Source of the DNA: Phaseolus vulgaris
Taxonomy: Eukaryota > Streptophyta > Magnoliopsida > Fabales > Fabaceae
Assembly: GCF_000499845.2 (NCBI RefSeq)
Contig: NC_023755.2
Span: forward strand, 35,151,565 to 35,215,564
Direction of reading: 5' to 3'
Length of the DNA stretch: 64,000 bases
Part shown: positions 26,301 to 54,800 of the stretch, piece by piece
How the letters are laid out: each line of letters opens with the position of its first letter
Numbering within the stretch: position 1 is the first letter of the stretch
The notes under the pieces: generated by a model
What the model was told of the DNA's origin: nothing
Database searches by the model: none
Seen by the model: only the letters and a program-made list of their open reading frames with translations
Made by a program: the position numbers and the translations under genes

Positions 26301-29300
26301 AACTGAGCATAGGTAAGAATTTTCATCTTGTCCTCTCATGATATGATTGATATTCATAGTGGTACTTCATAACTTTTGGGAGAATTGAATTTGTCACTGC
26401 AACAGTTTGTCCAACAATGGGGCCAGCTCTTTTAAAAGTTCTTCCTCAACCTGATTTTGGTTGTTAGAAGATCTCATTTAGTGTTAACTAATTTAATTGC
26501 TAATTTATGGTGAATATATATAGTTACAGTCTATGCAATCTTTTTGAGTACCATAAACTAAAAAAATTCTTGATCCATACAGCTCCAGAGAAGAGACAGC
26601 GTGTTCCTTCTGCTTATAATCGGTTCATTAAGTAAGTGATCTATCAATTTACAATAAATTTCCTTTCATTTACCATCTACTATTTTGTATAATGTATATC
26701 CACAATTATATTTACTGTATAGAAATTTGTTAATGATTAAAATAAAAATAAAAAAACTAGTTGAATATAAGAATTAATCTGAATGACGATTCATGATTAA
26801 ATAATATGATTGTTTGAGTGATGGAAAATTGGACGAAATCATAAATACATACATTTGAAATAAATTATAGTATATATATACACATGTAAATTCTTATGAC
26901 TATTAAAATTTTAGAGAATGATTCAGAATAAAAATAAGATAACTTGGGACTCTATTATAACCTGGAACAACATGAATATATATATATATATATAACATAT
27001 ATTTCTATCATTTTCCTTTTCATTTATCTTTAATGATAGTTTACAAATTAAAAAAATATTATATATTAAATTATTTTTTTAACTTCTTAATTTTCTTTTT
27101 TCCTTTATGATAAATATGTAAAATATTGGGAATTAGGTAAAATTAAGAACATGTTTAAAAGTAATATTTTTTAAACTTTTTAAAAGATAGGTACGAAAAT
27201 TTCTTAAAAAAATGAACTAATAAAGAAAATGAAGGGAGTAACTTCATTTTAAAAGAGAAAAACATGTTATGGTTTAACAATCAGTGCATGCCATTGTTTT
27301 TATAGCTTAAATTTTTTTGAAAAAGGTAACTACTATACATATAAAAAGTTATAATTTTAATTAGATCTGTTGGAATATTTTTTTCTTAAAAAAGTTGAAA
27401 GCATATTAATATACACCTATTATTCTCTAAAAGTATTTTTTTAGTAAATTATAACTTGAATTTGTTAAATTACTTAAACATATTTATAATCATATCTAAA
27501 TTTTTTTCAAAATATATAAAATATAAGTGATGAACAATCACCATATTTAGGTATATATGTGTGCATTAGATAAGATATTGTGGTTGTTTGTTTGAAAAGA
27601 TGTGCAATGTATTATATAAATAATTGTGATTGCAGAGAGGAAATACAAAGAATTAAGGCTAGTAATCCAGATATCAGTCACAGGGAAGCTTTTAGCACGG
27701 CTGCGAAAAACGTGAGTTGAAGCTTTATCAGTATTTTCCTTTTTCCATTTTTGCATATGCATTCTGGTATATGAATGCATGCAAGTTTTGCATCTCTTGT
27801 TTCCCCTCACATGTGATGATTGCACAATAAAAAATGACTTTGTCGTTTATATTAACATGGTGAAGATTGAAATCCAATGCCCTCTCAATTATTGTAGAAA
27901 CATTACCAATAAAGCCAATGCCTCCTTTCTCTTGGAGGCTACACCTTTATATCAAACTTGGCTGTGCAGTAATGGCATATCATCATCTTCTTCTACTGCT
28001 TCATACAATCACTCTTCCTCTTATTTTTCAACAATTAATTCACCAACATGCATGTAGAACTCACAAAATACTTCTCCAAAATCATAAATAAACAAACTGT
28101 TTCAAGCTAATATCATGTTTAATCTATAACACAATTTCAGTGTCAGTGTCAGTTCTGCATAAAGTTTGCATAAGCTTAAGTTCATTTTGTTACTAGTTAA
28201 CTTGAACTTTAAATATAATTTGATTTGTTGTTTCATGACTTGCTGTGTTACGTGATTATTGAATAAAGTCACATTTTAGTCTTTATAATAAGATTATAAA
28301 TCTTAGTTATTTTAAACTCCTATAACATCAAATGTTTACCTTACTCTTTGATTTAACAAAACAAAAACATTTTTTAGTCATGTTTTCGTTTATTTATTTT
28401 ACTCGCAAAAAAATAACTAAAAGTAAAAGACCTATATATAACTCGAGAGGGAATCAAATAGGACGAAAACTTAAAATTTGAAATTGAACTTAAAAATATT
28501 AGTTATAATTAATTAGATAAGTTTTTTTTACAGCATTTTTATGCGTTTAGTTCATCAAACTTACTTATTTTAATATAAGCTTAGTGTTTTGAAGGATGAT
28601 ATGAGGCATAGATGAAAAAAATGGTAAGTGAAAATAACTGAAGCATGAGAAGCAATATAATTATGATTTTGTTTTCTGTCTTTTTGAAGACTCTTGATTC
28701 TTCACTCTCTCTGCCTTTTTCCTTCTGTTTCACTGACATGTCTCGTATCCTGGACTTTCCTAATTCAAGTCTACAATGTAGGTGTAGGTATATAGTATGT
28801 AATATAAAAGGGTTGTAAAAAAAAACCCTTTATCCTTCTTAAACTTGTACCATTTTCTCTTTTAACACCAGTCTTTAAAACTCAGAAATAAAATGGGAAA
28901 AGTGATCTGAGATGAGAGGTGTTTTTTCTTTTATCAGTAGAGATGAGAGGTTGATATGTGTGAGAAGTAGGCAATTACCATTTAGATATTCCGATAACTC
29001 AAATTTACGAAATTTGTTTGAGACTTTCAATATTATTAATGTGAGTTACACTAAATTATGAGTCATCCGAATAACACAATAGATTGAATAAATTTTTAAT
29101 TTTTATAAAAGTAGGTTTTAAATGATTCTGATTTTTTTATTAGTAAAAAAGAATAAATAAATTATTTTAAAAAATTGATTTTGAGTCTAATTTAAGTTAT
29201 AAAATTAGTTTGTAAAGTAAGATTTACATTTATTTATTTATGTATTTTGAATTTTTCTTATCTTTAATTTATGTGTGATATCAAATAATTTATGCATTAT

Positions 29301-31482
29301 GAAAAAATGAATTTTTTTTAGAAAAATATAAATAAAATGGCTTGGGATATAAGAAAGAAGGATATGAGATGATATTATTGCATGGAGGTATGACTTTGTT
29401 GAAATTTTGATTTTCAATGCGTAAAAATAAGTTTTACAACGAAAAGGGCACTTATTTTAGACATACAAGATTATGAATCTAAATAGCTTGAAGTTATGAA
29501 TAGATGGATTATTGTGCTGTCATTAATTTTTGGTATGTGAACCACTTGGATTTTAAACTTTTAATTTGTAATATTATAGTCAATAGTTTCAGTTCAAACT
29601 TTAACTTTATAAAGGTTAAAGCTAAGATGAGTAATACCAATGATCTTTTCTCATTGATATACATTGATTCTGCAGCTTATTTCTTTTTATTTTTTTCATT
29701 TGGCCATATATAAGACTTTTATATATGAATTACAGTATCTAGTTAATATATTTGTTAATAAAAAAATTCTTTAAAAGGGGATCCAGTTTAAACTCATTAT
29801 CATAGTTTCAATTTTGAATTTTTCACATATTTTTTCTATTTACATATATTATATTTTTCATATGATTTAATCTATTATATATTTTTTTTTTATCTTATTC
29901 ATTTTTGTCTCTCTTCCTGTTCCTCCTCTCACTTATTGCACATCCCATGACACAACAGTGTACAAATCATCAATATTTTTAAAATTTGATTAAAATGAAT
30001 TGATAGCATTTTGTTTCCATTGTCATTATTCTATTATAACTTTTTATTTATCAAAAAGATTTATGACTTTTGTTATTAGTTATTTTTAAGATTTATACAC
30101 ATTTACTAATATTAAAATATTTTATAATTTATAAATAATACAAATTTCACAGTTTATACATGATTTTATGAAATTAAGTTAGAATTCACTTTTTAAATGT
30201 GTTTAATACAGGAAAAATGAGACAAGCCAAAAATGAAAAATGTTGAGATCATTATTTTTACAAAACAACAAAGAAACTAATAGTGAACTAGAGATGCAAT
30301 AAAAATAATGAATTTAATAGTAATGGATGTTCCTAGTTTTTATAGGATACCTACGAACCCTCTAATTGACTTCTGGATATATCAGCATTTTGGTAGGGCT
30401 TCTGTAGAGTATATACACACATTCACAAACCTCTATCATCATTTTGCACGGCTTTTGTAGGGCACAAACACATTATTTCGCATGTCTACTATTAGAAAAA
30501 CATTTTCTTTATCATATATATATATTAGGAAATAGTTTAGTACTCTAACTCATATACATACCTATATCTATATACAACTAATCTTTCAAACAATACTTGC
30601 ATAAAATATATAGTTTATACTGATACAGTAAAAAAATAGCAGAATAGAAAATGTAAGACCACACACATTTCCCACCCAAACAGATCTCAGAAGATTCCAA
30701 ATATTGTAAAGAGAATTTCTTTGAAAGCTGATTTGTATCATATAATTTCTCTTTTGCAATATGAGATCTATAGGTGAAATATAGCAGAATTTATCAAACC
30801 TCTTGCTCAAACCAGAACATGTAAATTCAGCAGCATAGGTTTGTGATTCTATTTCAATATTTTATTTTGTATGCACGTACTCTTATGAGTCCAACACTTG
30901 CACTCTGATATGCATTAAGAGGCCGTAGTCTGCAACATGCGATTCCATTTTATGCTTTCCTCCAAATATATAACTCCCGAGCATTGAAACAAGCTCTGCA
31001 CAATATCAATTGGTAGGCCACAAATATAAAGCCGGGTAACAGAAAATGAGAGAGACTTGAACTTGTCATAAAATTGTTGACAGGTTAACAACATGTTTGG
31101 TTTCAGTTTTCAATTAATATTAAATGTTACCTCTTTTACAACTTCAAATAAACAGAACCGTGATTTGAACAATATTACAATTTCAAATCAAAAAGTTATT
31201 TTTGTTTTCTGTTGTAATCTGTTCATGTTATGAATACTTTTTAAAAATCTTATAACTATATTATAGGGTCTTATTACATACAATAGGGTTTGTTTGAACT
31301 GGTATACTAATTGTGGTTTGAAGCACAGTACCTTGATTTGTTTTTCCTTTCTGATATTGTGAATATATATCATGCAGTGGGCACATTTCCCTCACATTCA
31401 CTTTGGGTTAAAGCTGGATGGCAATAAGCAAGCAAAGTTGGACCAGGGAGATGGTACTCAAAAGTCTAACGGATTTTACTGA
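23397..31482 (+). CDS. YAB2: YABBY2-type transcription factor, complete, six coding exons
   Basis: Exons: 23397-23468, 25313-25432, 25547-25682, 26583-26631, 27636-27711, 31378-31482. All introns are GT-AG, and the phases join to 184 residues, the same length as Arabidopsis YAB2. Residues 12-48 form the C2C2 zinc finger (C16, C19, C40, C43; CX2C-X20-CX2C). Residues 110-160 are the YABBY helix-loop-helix domain, with [20 protein letters not shown] and [27 protein letters not shown] at the start, PPIRPPEKR and the end QKSNGFY point to the YAB2 subgroup rather than YAB1, YAB5, CRC or INO. Known YABBY proteins are nuclear DNA-binding factors that specify abaxial fate and lamina growth in leaves and floral organs. 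Intron 5 is long (3.7 kb), AT-rich and without recognised genes. Confidence 0.96.
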
Positions 31483-33339
31483 TTACATATATATAAATGG
31501 AAGTTTATTATTATGAGATGTTTTTTTCTGTGCTTGACCTAAATCAGTGAAAAATGAGGTTGATGAAATTTCCCAATCATACAACTGGATGGGAGAGTCT
31601 CCAGAAAATTGACCTCAGCCTCTCACCCATGTTTTAATATCATATACTATAACGTTTGTGTTTCCCTTTTCTAGTTGTTATGATATGATTGCTATTCTTG
31701 TGATTGCATTAATTACTATGTTGAACTTAGGCACTTAAGTAAACAAACATTGTAAGTTTCATTCTCCTTTTGTTTTGTAATAATCTATATATCTTTCTCT
31801 TTTGGGTGATTGAGTCTCTACACATCAAAGGACGATTGCAACATTTTATTCTTTTCATGATAAGCGATCGATGAAACACACCATGTGTCACTCTCTCATC
31901 CTCCAAGAGGACCACTTTAACAGTGCTTTTCATCTTTGAGATGTTGCCATTTGACCCTTCTTTCGGAAAATGGTGCTTCATCCAGAGGAACAGTCTTTTA
32001 TCCACCATGTTATTTCATGAGGGTTTTCTCTCTCTCTCTCTCTCTCTCTTTTTAGAGTGTTCTTCATACCTTGGAGTGTTGCGCTGTGGGGCTATCTGAA
32101 CATTACGATTCTACCACCAAATAGCTGGAATTGTTCATTTTTTTTTCTCTTCCTATCTTTGATTGATTCTTTTCTTGTTCTTCCTGGACCGTCTTGTTCA
32201 GTTAATGCAGTGCAGCCTTCTGAAAGAAACACCACACATTGCAGGGTTGCATGCATGTCATACTCTGTCACGTTCTCAGAACATTTTTTTAAATCTTTTT
32301 ATTAAAAGGAACTATATAGAAGAGAGTGGTTAACGAAAAAACCCCAGGTTCCCTTGATTAAACCCTAAATTCATAGCATCAACCGAGTTTCATAAGGAGA
32401 AAAACCAGCTTCATGCCAACAACTATTGACTGAAATGAAAAGTTCAAGAGACAATTATTTGATCCCAGAATAGAATCTTATAGAAACTTCTTGATTTTCA
32501 CCCTAATATACAGAATTATCAATAAACTTTAATTTATGTATAGCTATTTAAGCATATGTTTATTTTATTAAGAAGGGTGAAAACTAGTTGGAGGGCCTAA
32601 TAAAAAATGCACACAAAAGAATGGCACTCTTTAAAAGAGATCCTCCACAAAGACCATAATCTTTACAGAAAGATTACGAGACAAATCAATATAGATAGAG
32701 TGTATATTTATTTATTTACTTGTATCTCATGTATATGTAAGGAAAATAAATAAAAAACTTCAAAATTCTTTCCATATTTATGGTCTCTATTCTAACCCAA
32801 AAAAATGCTCAAGATTTTTACAAATTCATTTCAGTTATATAAAGCTGAATAAGTTTCATCTCATATCTGCTTATAAAATATTATATTTATTAAAATATTT
32901 ATAAATATTATATGATAGCATAGAATAATTGTTTAAGCATTTCAATATCAAGTATTATGTTTATTTTTTTATAAAAAAGTAAAATAAATAAATTAGGACA
33001 TTTAAGGGATGTCCCAATATATATAAAAAAAAAAAGTGAGGTTTTTCTTGGTTGGATTTTTTTTTAAATTAAAATCTTTGGAGCGTCTTATACCTTAACT
33101 AATATATTTTTTCCCATATTTTTTTAACTTTTAGTAAATTTTAACTAATAAGAGAAGTGGGTTAAAAATGGTTTAGCCTTTCTCATTTTTAGTAACTTTA
33201 TAGGCATCCTACTACCTATGCACTTGAATATAAACAAAATTAATTATTTTCGAAAAGGTTATTTCATATTTTTGTTTTCATACAAAAAAGATTTTGTTTA
33301 TCATCGGTTACATTTATTGAAAATGATGTTTAAGGTTAA
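31483..33339. other. Intergenic region 3' of YABBY2, no gene supported
   Basis: The first 200-300 bp are probably 3' UTR. The open frame on the minus strand at 31727-32008 has no recognised domain. A (TC)n run lies at 32027-32050. An L1-like tail in minus orientation (AAATAAATTAGGACATTTAA, then GGGATGTCCC) lies at about 32960-33030. Confidence 0.5.

Positions 33340-33341
<2 letters not shown>

Positions 33342-33394
<53 letters not shown>
33342..33394. repeat. (TA)n(GA)n compound microsatellite
   Basis: About 31 bp of alternating TA is followed directly by about 22 bp of GA repeats. Confidence 0.95.
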
Positions 33395-33395
<1 letters not shown>

Positions 33396-34074
33396 TATTC
33401 GTTATGATTTTATTTTGTTTATCTTATGCCCTGAAAAGTATAAAAATTCATCATTTCACTGAACATACTTTTATAGAAATGTTAGTAATACACTCTCTAG
33501 TTTTATGAATATACTTATTAGTTAAAGTTTAATAGAAAAATACAAAATTAAATGAAAAATGAAAAATAAATCCTATTAAAATGTAATTGTAATCAATTTC
33601 AGTCAACAATAGAGAAATATGATGAGAAGAGTATGTTTCTAATATTTCTTAATAAGGATAGGTATCAATTTATATAACTTAATACAAATTGCAATAACAA
33701 AAAAATATAATAAATAAATCATCGGTTTGGATTGATTTCGGATATTATATTAAAACTAATCCAATATAAACGCAACCAAATTCTCTTATATATTAAAAAA
33801 TATTAAATAAGTAATTACATAATTATGCATGAACTAGATATTTGTTTTTTATTATGTGTTTTCTTTTTGGGAAATTGTAAAATTATTTTAACTTATAATT
33901 CCGACGTATAGTTTGAACTATATTGAGTTTTATTATGTTAGATGTCATATTTTTTTTATTTTCTATTAATTTTTATGGTTCATTATTTATTTGAAGTCGT
34001 GTTTTAATTTGTGCATCACACAAAATTAATATTTGTTTAAGATTTCATACTACATAGATTATATTATATATTTT

Positions 34075-34270
34075 TTTAATAATAAAAAAAAATAAAAAAA
34101 TGAGTCACTTCAGAAATGTCACAATCCTTATATAGATATTAGTGGTATCCCAAAACTTTTATATAGACACTTCAAATGTGTTTCAATCCTTATACAGACA
34201 CTTCATATGTCTCAACTCTTATACAGACAATTAAGAGGAGTCTAATCCTTATATAAGCAAAAATCATAAC
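34075..34270 (-). mobile_element. L1 3' UTR with repeated short units, minus strand
   Basis: After a run of T, TAATAATAAAAAAAAATAAA leads into four or five units of about 35 bp built on CTTATATAGACACTTCAAAT-like sequence. They are the reverse of GTGTCTGTATAAGGGTTGAA in the copy at 12690. Each unit contains a short complementary pair (ACACTT...AAGTGT). Confidence 0.6.
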
Positions 34271-37200
34271 TATATTATAATAAAATATTTTAAAACATAC
34301 TGAGTGAATAAAAGTTCATAAAACCCTTCTTGCATACAATCCAGTAAGAATTTTTGTTAAAAAAAATGTTGTAGTTTTTATGAAGTGTAAATTTAAAACT
34401 GAAAAATTGAGCATATATAGCATAAAGATGATTTTGAATGAGAATTGATATTATGCATGGGATGGGATGGGATGGGATTGAATTATTTATGAAGAGTTAT
34501 GAATGTTGTAGGTAGGTCGGGTCGGGGCAGAATGCACACGGAGTTGGTTGTTCTGAGGAATCCATGGAATGGAAAAATGGTTCAGAAATGTTGACAAGAC
34601 GTATGTTTAACACAGTGGTCTGAGTGGGATATTGTGTTGTATGTATGTATGCATATATGGTCAAAACGCGCATGCTTTGCTTTGTGCAAAATCCGACTAT
34701 TTTGTGATGCCCTCAATCACTGTCTCCGAATCATCATACTCATCTCCTTTATTCAAGGGATCATCATCATGCACCACCTTCATTTTCACAAATCTTACTG
34801 GCACCAATTCATTCTACATCTACAACTTTCTATAATACATTATTATTTGCTTTATTAGTTAGGGTTTAGGGTTTATGTGGTAATAAGTTTTAAAGAATTG
34901 TAGTTGATTAGTTTGATGGAAGAAAAGGTAGGAGAAATTTGATTTGCATGTTGATGTGAAAGTTGGATTTGAATGGTGGTTGAGATGAATGTTAAGATGG
35001 GATGAATGAGGAAGAAAGTGGGGAAGAAGAGAGAGATTGTCCGGTGGGATAAGGTTAAAAGGGGAGAATCTGAAACGTCAAATCAAATAGGTTGGTGGGT
35101 TAATTGGATGCATGTGTGAGTGTGTGTGGGATGGATCTTGTCTGAAAGAAAGATAGGCATATAGATACATGGGTGACTTGACTTTACCTTGGTTTGCACA
35201 AAACAATAAATGAATGTTTCTGACCCAATTCCCACTGTCATTTCACCTATCGCCGTTGCTAATTTCCCACTACCACCAATCTCCAATTTAACTATCATAA
35301 TCTCACTCTTACATCAAACAAATGGGATCATGAAAAAAACAATAATAAAGTCGATTATTTGCATAAATTATGACATTATTTAATATAATTAAAATTGAAA
35401 TGTTAGAAACATTTACCACGGGATCTTCATGTTTTACTTTACTCCTCTCTTCATGTAATATACTCTTGTGAAGAATAATATCTCTCTTGTTGTCTTCTAT
35501 GTATGCGTTCAAGAAAAGAAAAGAATAATGAAAGTTTCATAATATCATATCAAGCATAATACAAATATGGAGTGCGGACGAAGCAGATGCGTGTGATTTC
35601 TGAAAAATTAAGTAAAAAATTAAAACTTACTTTTTAATTTACATCGTGAACACATGAATACTCCATCTCATCACAAATTATACAATTCATTTTAGAAATT
35701 CCCTAAGTTTACTACTAATGGACACATTTTTGTGAGCATTTTGGTTGTGGTGTGCAACAAAACATTTTAGAGGTGGGAAATTTCAAAATTTAATTTTTTT
35801 ATTTTCTCATAGTTGCTAGTAACTTGAGATAAAAAAAAAAACTATCAAACGGTATGTTTTTCTAACTATTCAAAACATATAAGAAAAAAAAACCAAAACT
35901 ACGAATTATGTATTAATATAATTATGTCGAAAATAAACTGCACATTAACATTTAGGTATACTAAGACATAATCAGTTTTATTTATAACATTAATTATATC
36001 GATAACTTATTTTATATTTATGTGTTTCTTTATTATAGTACAATAAATAATTAAAATAATAATATTCATGCTAATCTCTTGCATGAAATTCTTGTAACAA
36101 AATTACACAGATCAATATAAATAAGCAAGCCAGTTTAAATTATTGAATTTGTTTATATTTAAGTTCCCCAAATATAGCTTTTTTTTTTTACCTATATTTG
36201 AGTTCAGAGTATGAATTTTATCCCAGTTAAATATCATGAATTTATTTAGATGATATAAAGATATAAAAGTCTGTGAACAAAGACAAAGACATAAATAAAA
36301 AAAACGAAAAGCTTTCTAGAAATGTAAATAACCTTATTAAAAGGATGATAAAACTTTGAGATGGTATATTGTATAAAGGATAAGGAGAAGAAGTAGTTGT
36401 GTAGCAAATAAGGGTCCTGGTAAAGGGTAGAGGATGTTTACAAGTAAGGACGTAAATGGTGATGAATTAGCAGAATTTGAAAAGGCAGTGGTCCTGGTTA
36501 TGCGTAAGGCTGCCTCAAGTACTATGGTACTACAACAATCAATCAAAGGGATCTGGCACGTCTTACACTAAATTGCAAACCAAGGAAGCGTGGTCCATCC
36601 TGCTCAGAACTAACAACTGTCAGACATTATTACGGGATTACTCCAATCCACCGTAGTTCATTTCTTCAAAATATATCTATAATGCACTATCCATCTCAAT
36701 ATCGGAATCAAATTCACCAACTTAGTTTCTACCAATTGCATTCTTTTCTTCTGTGTTCTTTTCCACCTGGAATTGTAGAATTTTTTTATCCAAGACCACC
36801 ATCATTTTAGGTCCTTCACTAGTAATCATCTTCTAACACATGACATGAGGTCCCACAGTCACATTACTAAGAGAAACATTTAAATGAGGTACAGCTAATA
36901 TTCAAACACAAATTTTGTGAACTATGAAAAATTATCCTCTGTACTTGTGCTATCCTAATAATAGTGTATCAAGAACTTCGAACTATTGCAATAAAATACC
37001 AAGCCCGTTAAAAATAATTTCTTTCCAAAACAACTCTTACATATGTGAATTTCTAACAGACCACATTCTGGTCACCATAACAGAAAAAAGAAAATCAATT
37101 TGCTGAGGCAAACCTGTTGAATAATCAATCAGTCTTCACTAAATGAGCAAAATAGAAACAAAGAATATAATTGGACGTAAAATTAATTCACAGGATTTGG

Positions 37201-37450
37201 TCTAACTCTCTTTAGAATAGATTTCTCTTTACAGGGTTAAACAGCTGTAAACACTATGCTTTCATCTCTCAGGTATGTCCCTCTCCTCTTAAAATGTTAC
37301 TATGTTATAGTCTTCCTTCCTTTGTACTGCCTGAAGTTTTAAAGTTTCCATTCCTTGCCTTACTGAAACTCCAGTTAGTCTAAAACTTCTAAATGAGTAA
37401 ATAACAAAAGAATGCTACCTTGTTAAGTATACTTGTAAGACTATAGAAAA
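34271..37450. other. Intergenic region, no gene recognised
   Basis: Contains a (GGGAT)n run at 34457-34480. Short open frames at 34632-34858, 35083-35298 and 36337-36546 show no motif. The sequence around 36340-36560 is less AT-rich than its surroundings, but I cannot assign it. Confidence 0.45.
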
Positions 37451-37604
37451 GGGGCGGTTCATTACTTAAGCACCCTATTGTGGGGTGTGAAGAGGCTCGG
37501 ATGCACATAATCTTAATTTGATGCGCAGAGACTATTTCCGCAACTAAATCCTCTGACCACCAGGCCACAATGCAATAATCTTACCTTTGTGCCAAAGTTT
37601 ACCC
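37451..37604 (-). mobile_element. tRNA-derived SINE, Au-like, minus strand
   Basis: On the minus strand the segment reads GTGGTCAGAGGATTTAGTTG then CGGAAATAGTCTCTGCGCAT. This resembles the tRNA-related B-box part of the plant Au SINE (GGTTCGAGTC..GGAAACAGCCTCT). It ends CACCCCACAATAGGGTGCTT and GAACCGCCCC, like the Au 3' body. Divergent; identified from memory of the family. Confidence 0.5.
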
Positions 37605-37688
37605 GCTGTGTGTAAGACTATGGCGGCAATAATGTTAATAAATGGTATCAAGCTTCAATAGGCTGTTCCGAACTATATGCTACGCTCA

Positions 37689-51671
<13,983 letters not shown>

Positions 51672-51850
51672 TGCAGAGAGAGAGATTCAGAATTCGCTTC
51701 CAATTCTGCAGATTATTTATAGAGCGAGAGAAAGCAGAAAATGAGAGAATTGCAGAGAAAGAAGTAACAAGTGGAGCTTTTGTGGGAAGAGAAGACAAGG
51801 ATGCAAATGACAATACTATTACAGGATAGGGAGGGAAAAATATATCTACT
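51672..51850 (-). promoter_or_regulatory. 5' UTR and proximal promoter of the protease gene
   Basis: The sequence upstream of the ATG at 51671 on the minus strand is rich in TC (CTCTCTCTCTGCA just before the start). The transition to AT-rich DNA near 51830 probably marks the promoter. No TATA box is assigned. Confidence 0.4.
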
Positions 51851-54800
51851 TTCGTAAATTTTCAACTTATTTACTGCCCCTCGTTTTATTATTTTCGGAA
51901 AATGTTCCAACTATTAATATTCATTCATTTTACCAATTAAATTTATAACGCCAACTTATTTACAATAAACTATTAGTATTCATTATTTCTCTATTATAAT
52001 CATAAATGCAGCATTTATTTACAAGATTTTTTAATAGTAAATTCCCTCAAATTCTTTTCATAAGTATATATTCCCTTCATTCAACGGGAAATGTGTTTCA
52101 ATTTTGTATATTTGTGGCTGGATTTAATTAATTTTTTATCAAAATATGAATCAAATATTAAATAACAAATTGTTTAATTTGTTTCAGTTTAAATTCAGTA
52201 TAAAATTTGAACCCAGCTAATATTTTGGAATTATATTTTATTTTTAATTTTTAACATTATAAGATTGTTATAAAAGAATTGCAAAACAATTGTAAAATAC
52301 TTTTTACAAATAAAAAGTCAACTAAATAGATTGTGAATTATTTTTTATGATTATTGTGATTTTCACAAGCTTAACTTTCTTTTATATTTATAAAAAAAGT
52401 TACTTAATCTTATAGTAAAAAATAAAATACAAAAATTGTTTTTTTTATTTTAATAAATATAAATATAAAATAATTAATAAATAGATATACTACTTTTTTC
52501 TTACAAACAAAAATTGTGGAGTAAATTATTCATCTACTTCAAATGATAGCAACACTATATCCTAAAAAAATTAAAAAATCATATTTTAGTTTCTTATTAA
52601 TTTTCAAAAAAAAATTATCAGTTCATGTGTAAATATCCTTAATTTTAATAATCTAAAAGGCTCAAAAAAGATATTTACTTTCTAATAAAAAAATATTAAT
52701 TTGTTTTCAAATTATTACTCTTTATAAGTCTAGTTTGGTAAAAATATTTAGGTAAGTGATATATTGTATTCTTATTAAGATATGTGAAAAAAAGCTCTGG
52801 TCAATGAGGATGAAAGAAATACTAAAGTAAATATAGTTTGAAAATTTTTATTGTTTACGAATTTAATTTATAAATTATTTTAAAAAATTATTAAAAATAT
52901 TATCCATAAAACTTCTGAAGTAGTCATTGAAAAAATCATTAATTTTATAAAAAATGTAATTTAAGAAATTATATTGTCAGTATATTTAAATGTCAGTGTC
53001 CCCATTTTTCAAAATATTATTCAATCGTGTTTGTACCTTTATTCAATAATTTTTAAAAAGTTAATTTAAGTTCATGAAGTAAAATACTTTACATAAACAT
53101 TTAATAAGATACGGCCATTTTAGTATCCCTTAAAATAATATAAAAAAAATATTAACTGCTATTTTTACACACTGCAAATATTTGTTAGAAAATAACTTAG
53201 GTTACTTTTGAATTGACTTAAACACTTGAATGAATTAAGATAGAATAAATTATAATAAAATATAAAATTGCTTTTTAAAATAATTTAAATGAAATGAAAC
53301 AAAAAAATAGTATTTTTAATAAATTAGCAGAATACATTATTATTTCATTTTCATATCTTATCCTTGTTTTGAAAATACTGAAAGAAAAATCACCATTTTT
53401 CCAATGGTAAAATAAATAAAAGGAGACAGTCAACACATTAAAAAAATCATTCTAATTATGAAATTAATTATTATGTACGGTTGGTGAAGAGACGTTTACA
53501 TCATTGATTAAAAATACTTAAATATATAAAACTATGCATTGTGTAACGGTAACATTTTAACTAAATTCTTACAATATTTCATTTTCTAATTAAATTTTTT
53601 TGATATACAGTAATAAAATCTATTTAATGGGATAAAATTACTATCTTCTTTACTTTTCATTTTTTAATATTGTACAAGGCTTTTTGAAAAATATTGTGGC
53701 AATAACATTTCAATCTTAACTAAGTCTACACAAATAAATCGAATTTAAATTGACAATCTTTTGATTAAGATTGCTCGAAAAGAAATATAGAAAGAAAAGT
53801 ATATATTTGATATGAAGAATTCAAAATTTTATTTAGGTAAATTTTGAAATTTGTAAATTTAAATAATTAAATTATTTTTATAAATCTCTAAAATTTTAGC
53901 TTCTTTTAAATTTGTTTATTAAATTTTATGATATAAAATTTTAAATTTCTATAAAATGAAGAACTCTCTAAAAAATATTCACCAAAACACATTATAAGAA
54001 TGTAACAAAAAAATTAATATTATCTTTAATTTAAAAAATGAGAGATAAATAAAATAAAAATATCTTAAAATGACAAACCTAAAAGAGAAAAACAGAAAAC
54101 AATTATCATAATATACAAAGACGTTGTGAATTGGCACATCTTATCATGATAAAATTGAATAAATATTTTAAATAGGATGTAAAAAATTGTTCTAGTAAGT
54201 TTTGAAAAGGAAAACGGATCCAAAAAATGCTGTGGCACGAGACTATGGCAGATAAAATGATGGTTGTGGGTCTGAAGAAAACCCTAATGGTAGCAGCTTG
54301 CACTATTTTATTACTGTAAAGTTGGCGCTTCACTCATTTCTTCACGTGATGAACCGATCTCATGTGTTGATATACTTTTCATCATGTGCCTCTTATGTTA
54401 TTAGTATCCTAATCCTATAACAATCCCCAATTATCTTGTTGGTTTTATCAAACAAAAATAATACCAAATGGAGTATTACGGTATCATACGCAACCGGAAC
54501 CCCATTAAAAACATTGACCGCATACCTTTCAAATGATGAAATTGACATCACTTTTAAAAATCCAAAAATATATTCTTAATACTATTATAAATAACATAAT
54601 GGAAAGTAAGTTAATCCGATAAATTATCTTAATTTAGGTATAGTATTAGAAGTTTACTATAATCATATAAATATATACGTTAATTAAGATAAGTGCATAT
54701 ATTAAACAATATTTATTACTTTCACCTATCTCATACTGGATTATGACGATATTAGAGTGAGTCAAGTCAAGTCAAGTCCAAATGGCATGTAGAGAGTTCA

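Noticed and set aside
31727..32008. 93-codon minus-strand frame downstream of YABBY2
   Set aside because: No recognised motif, and it lies in probable 3' UTR or flank; composition is not distinctive.
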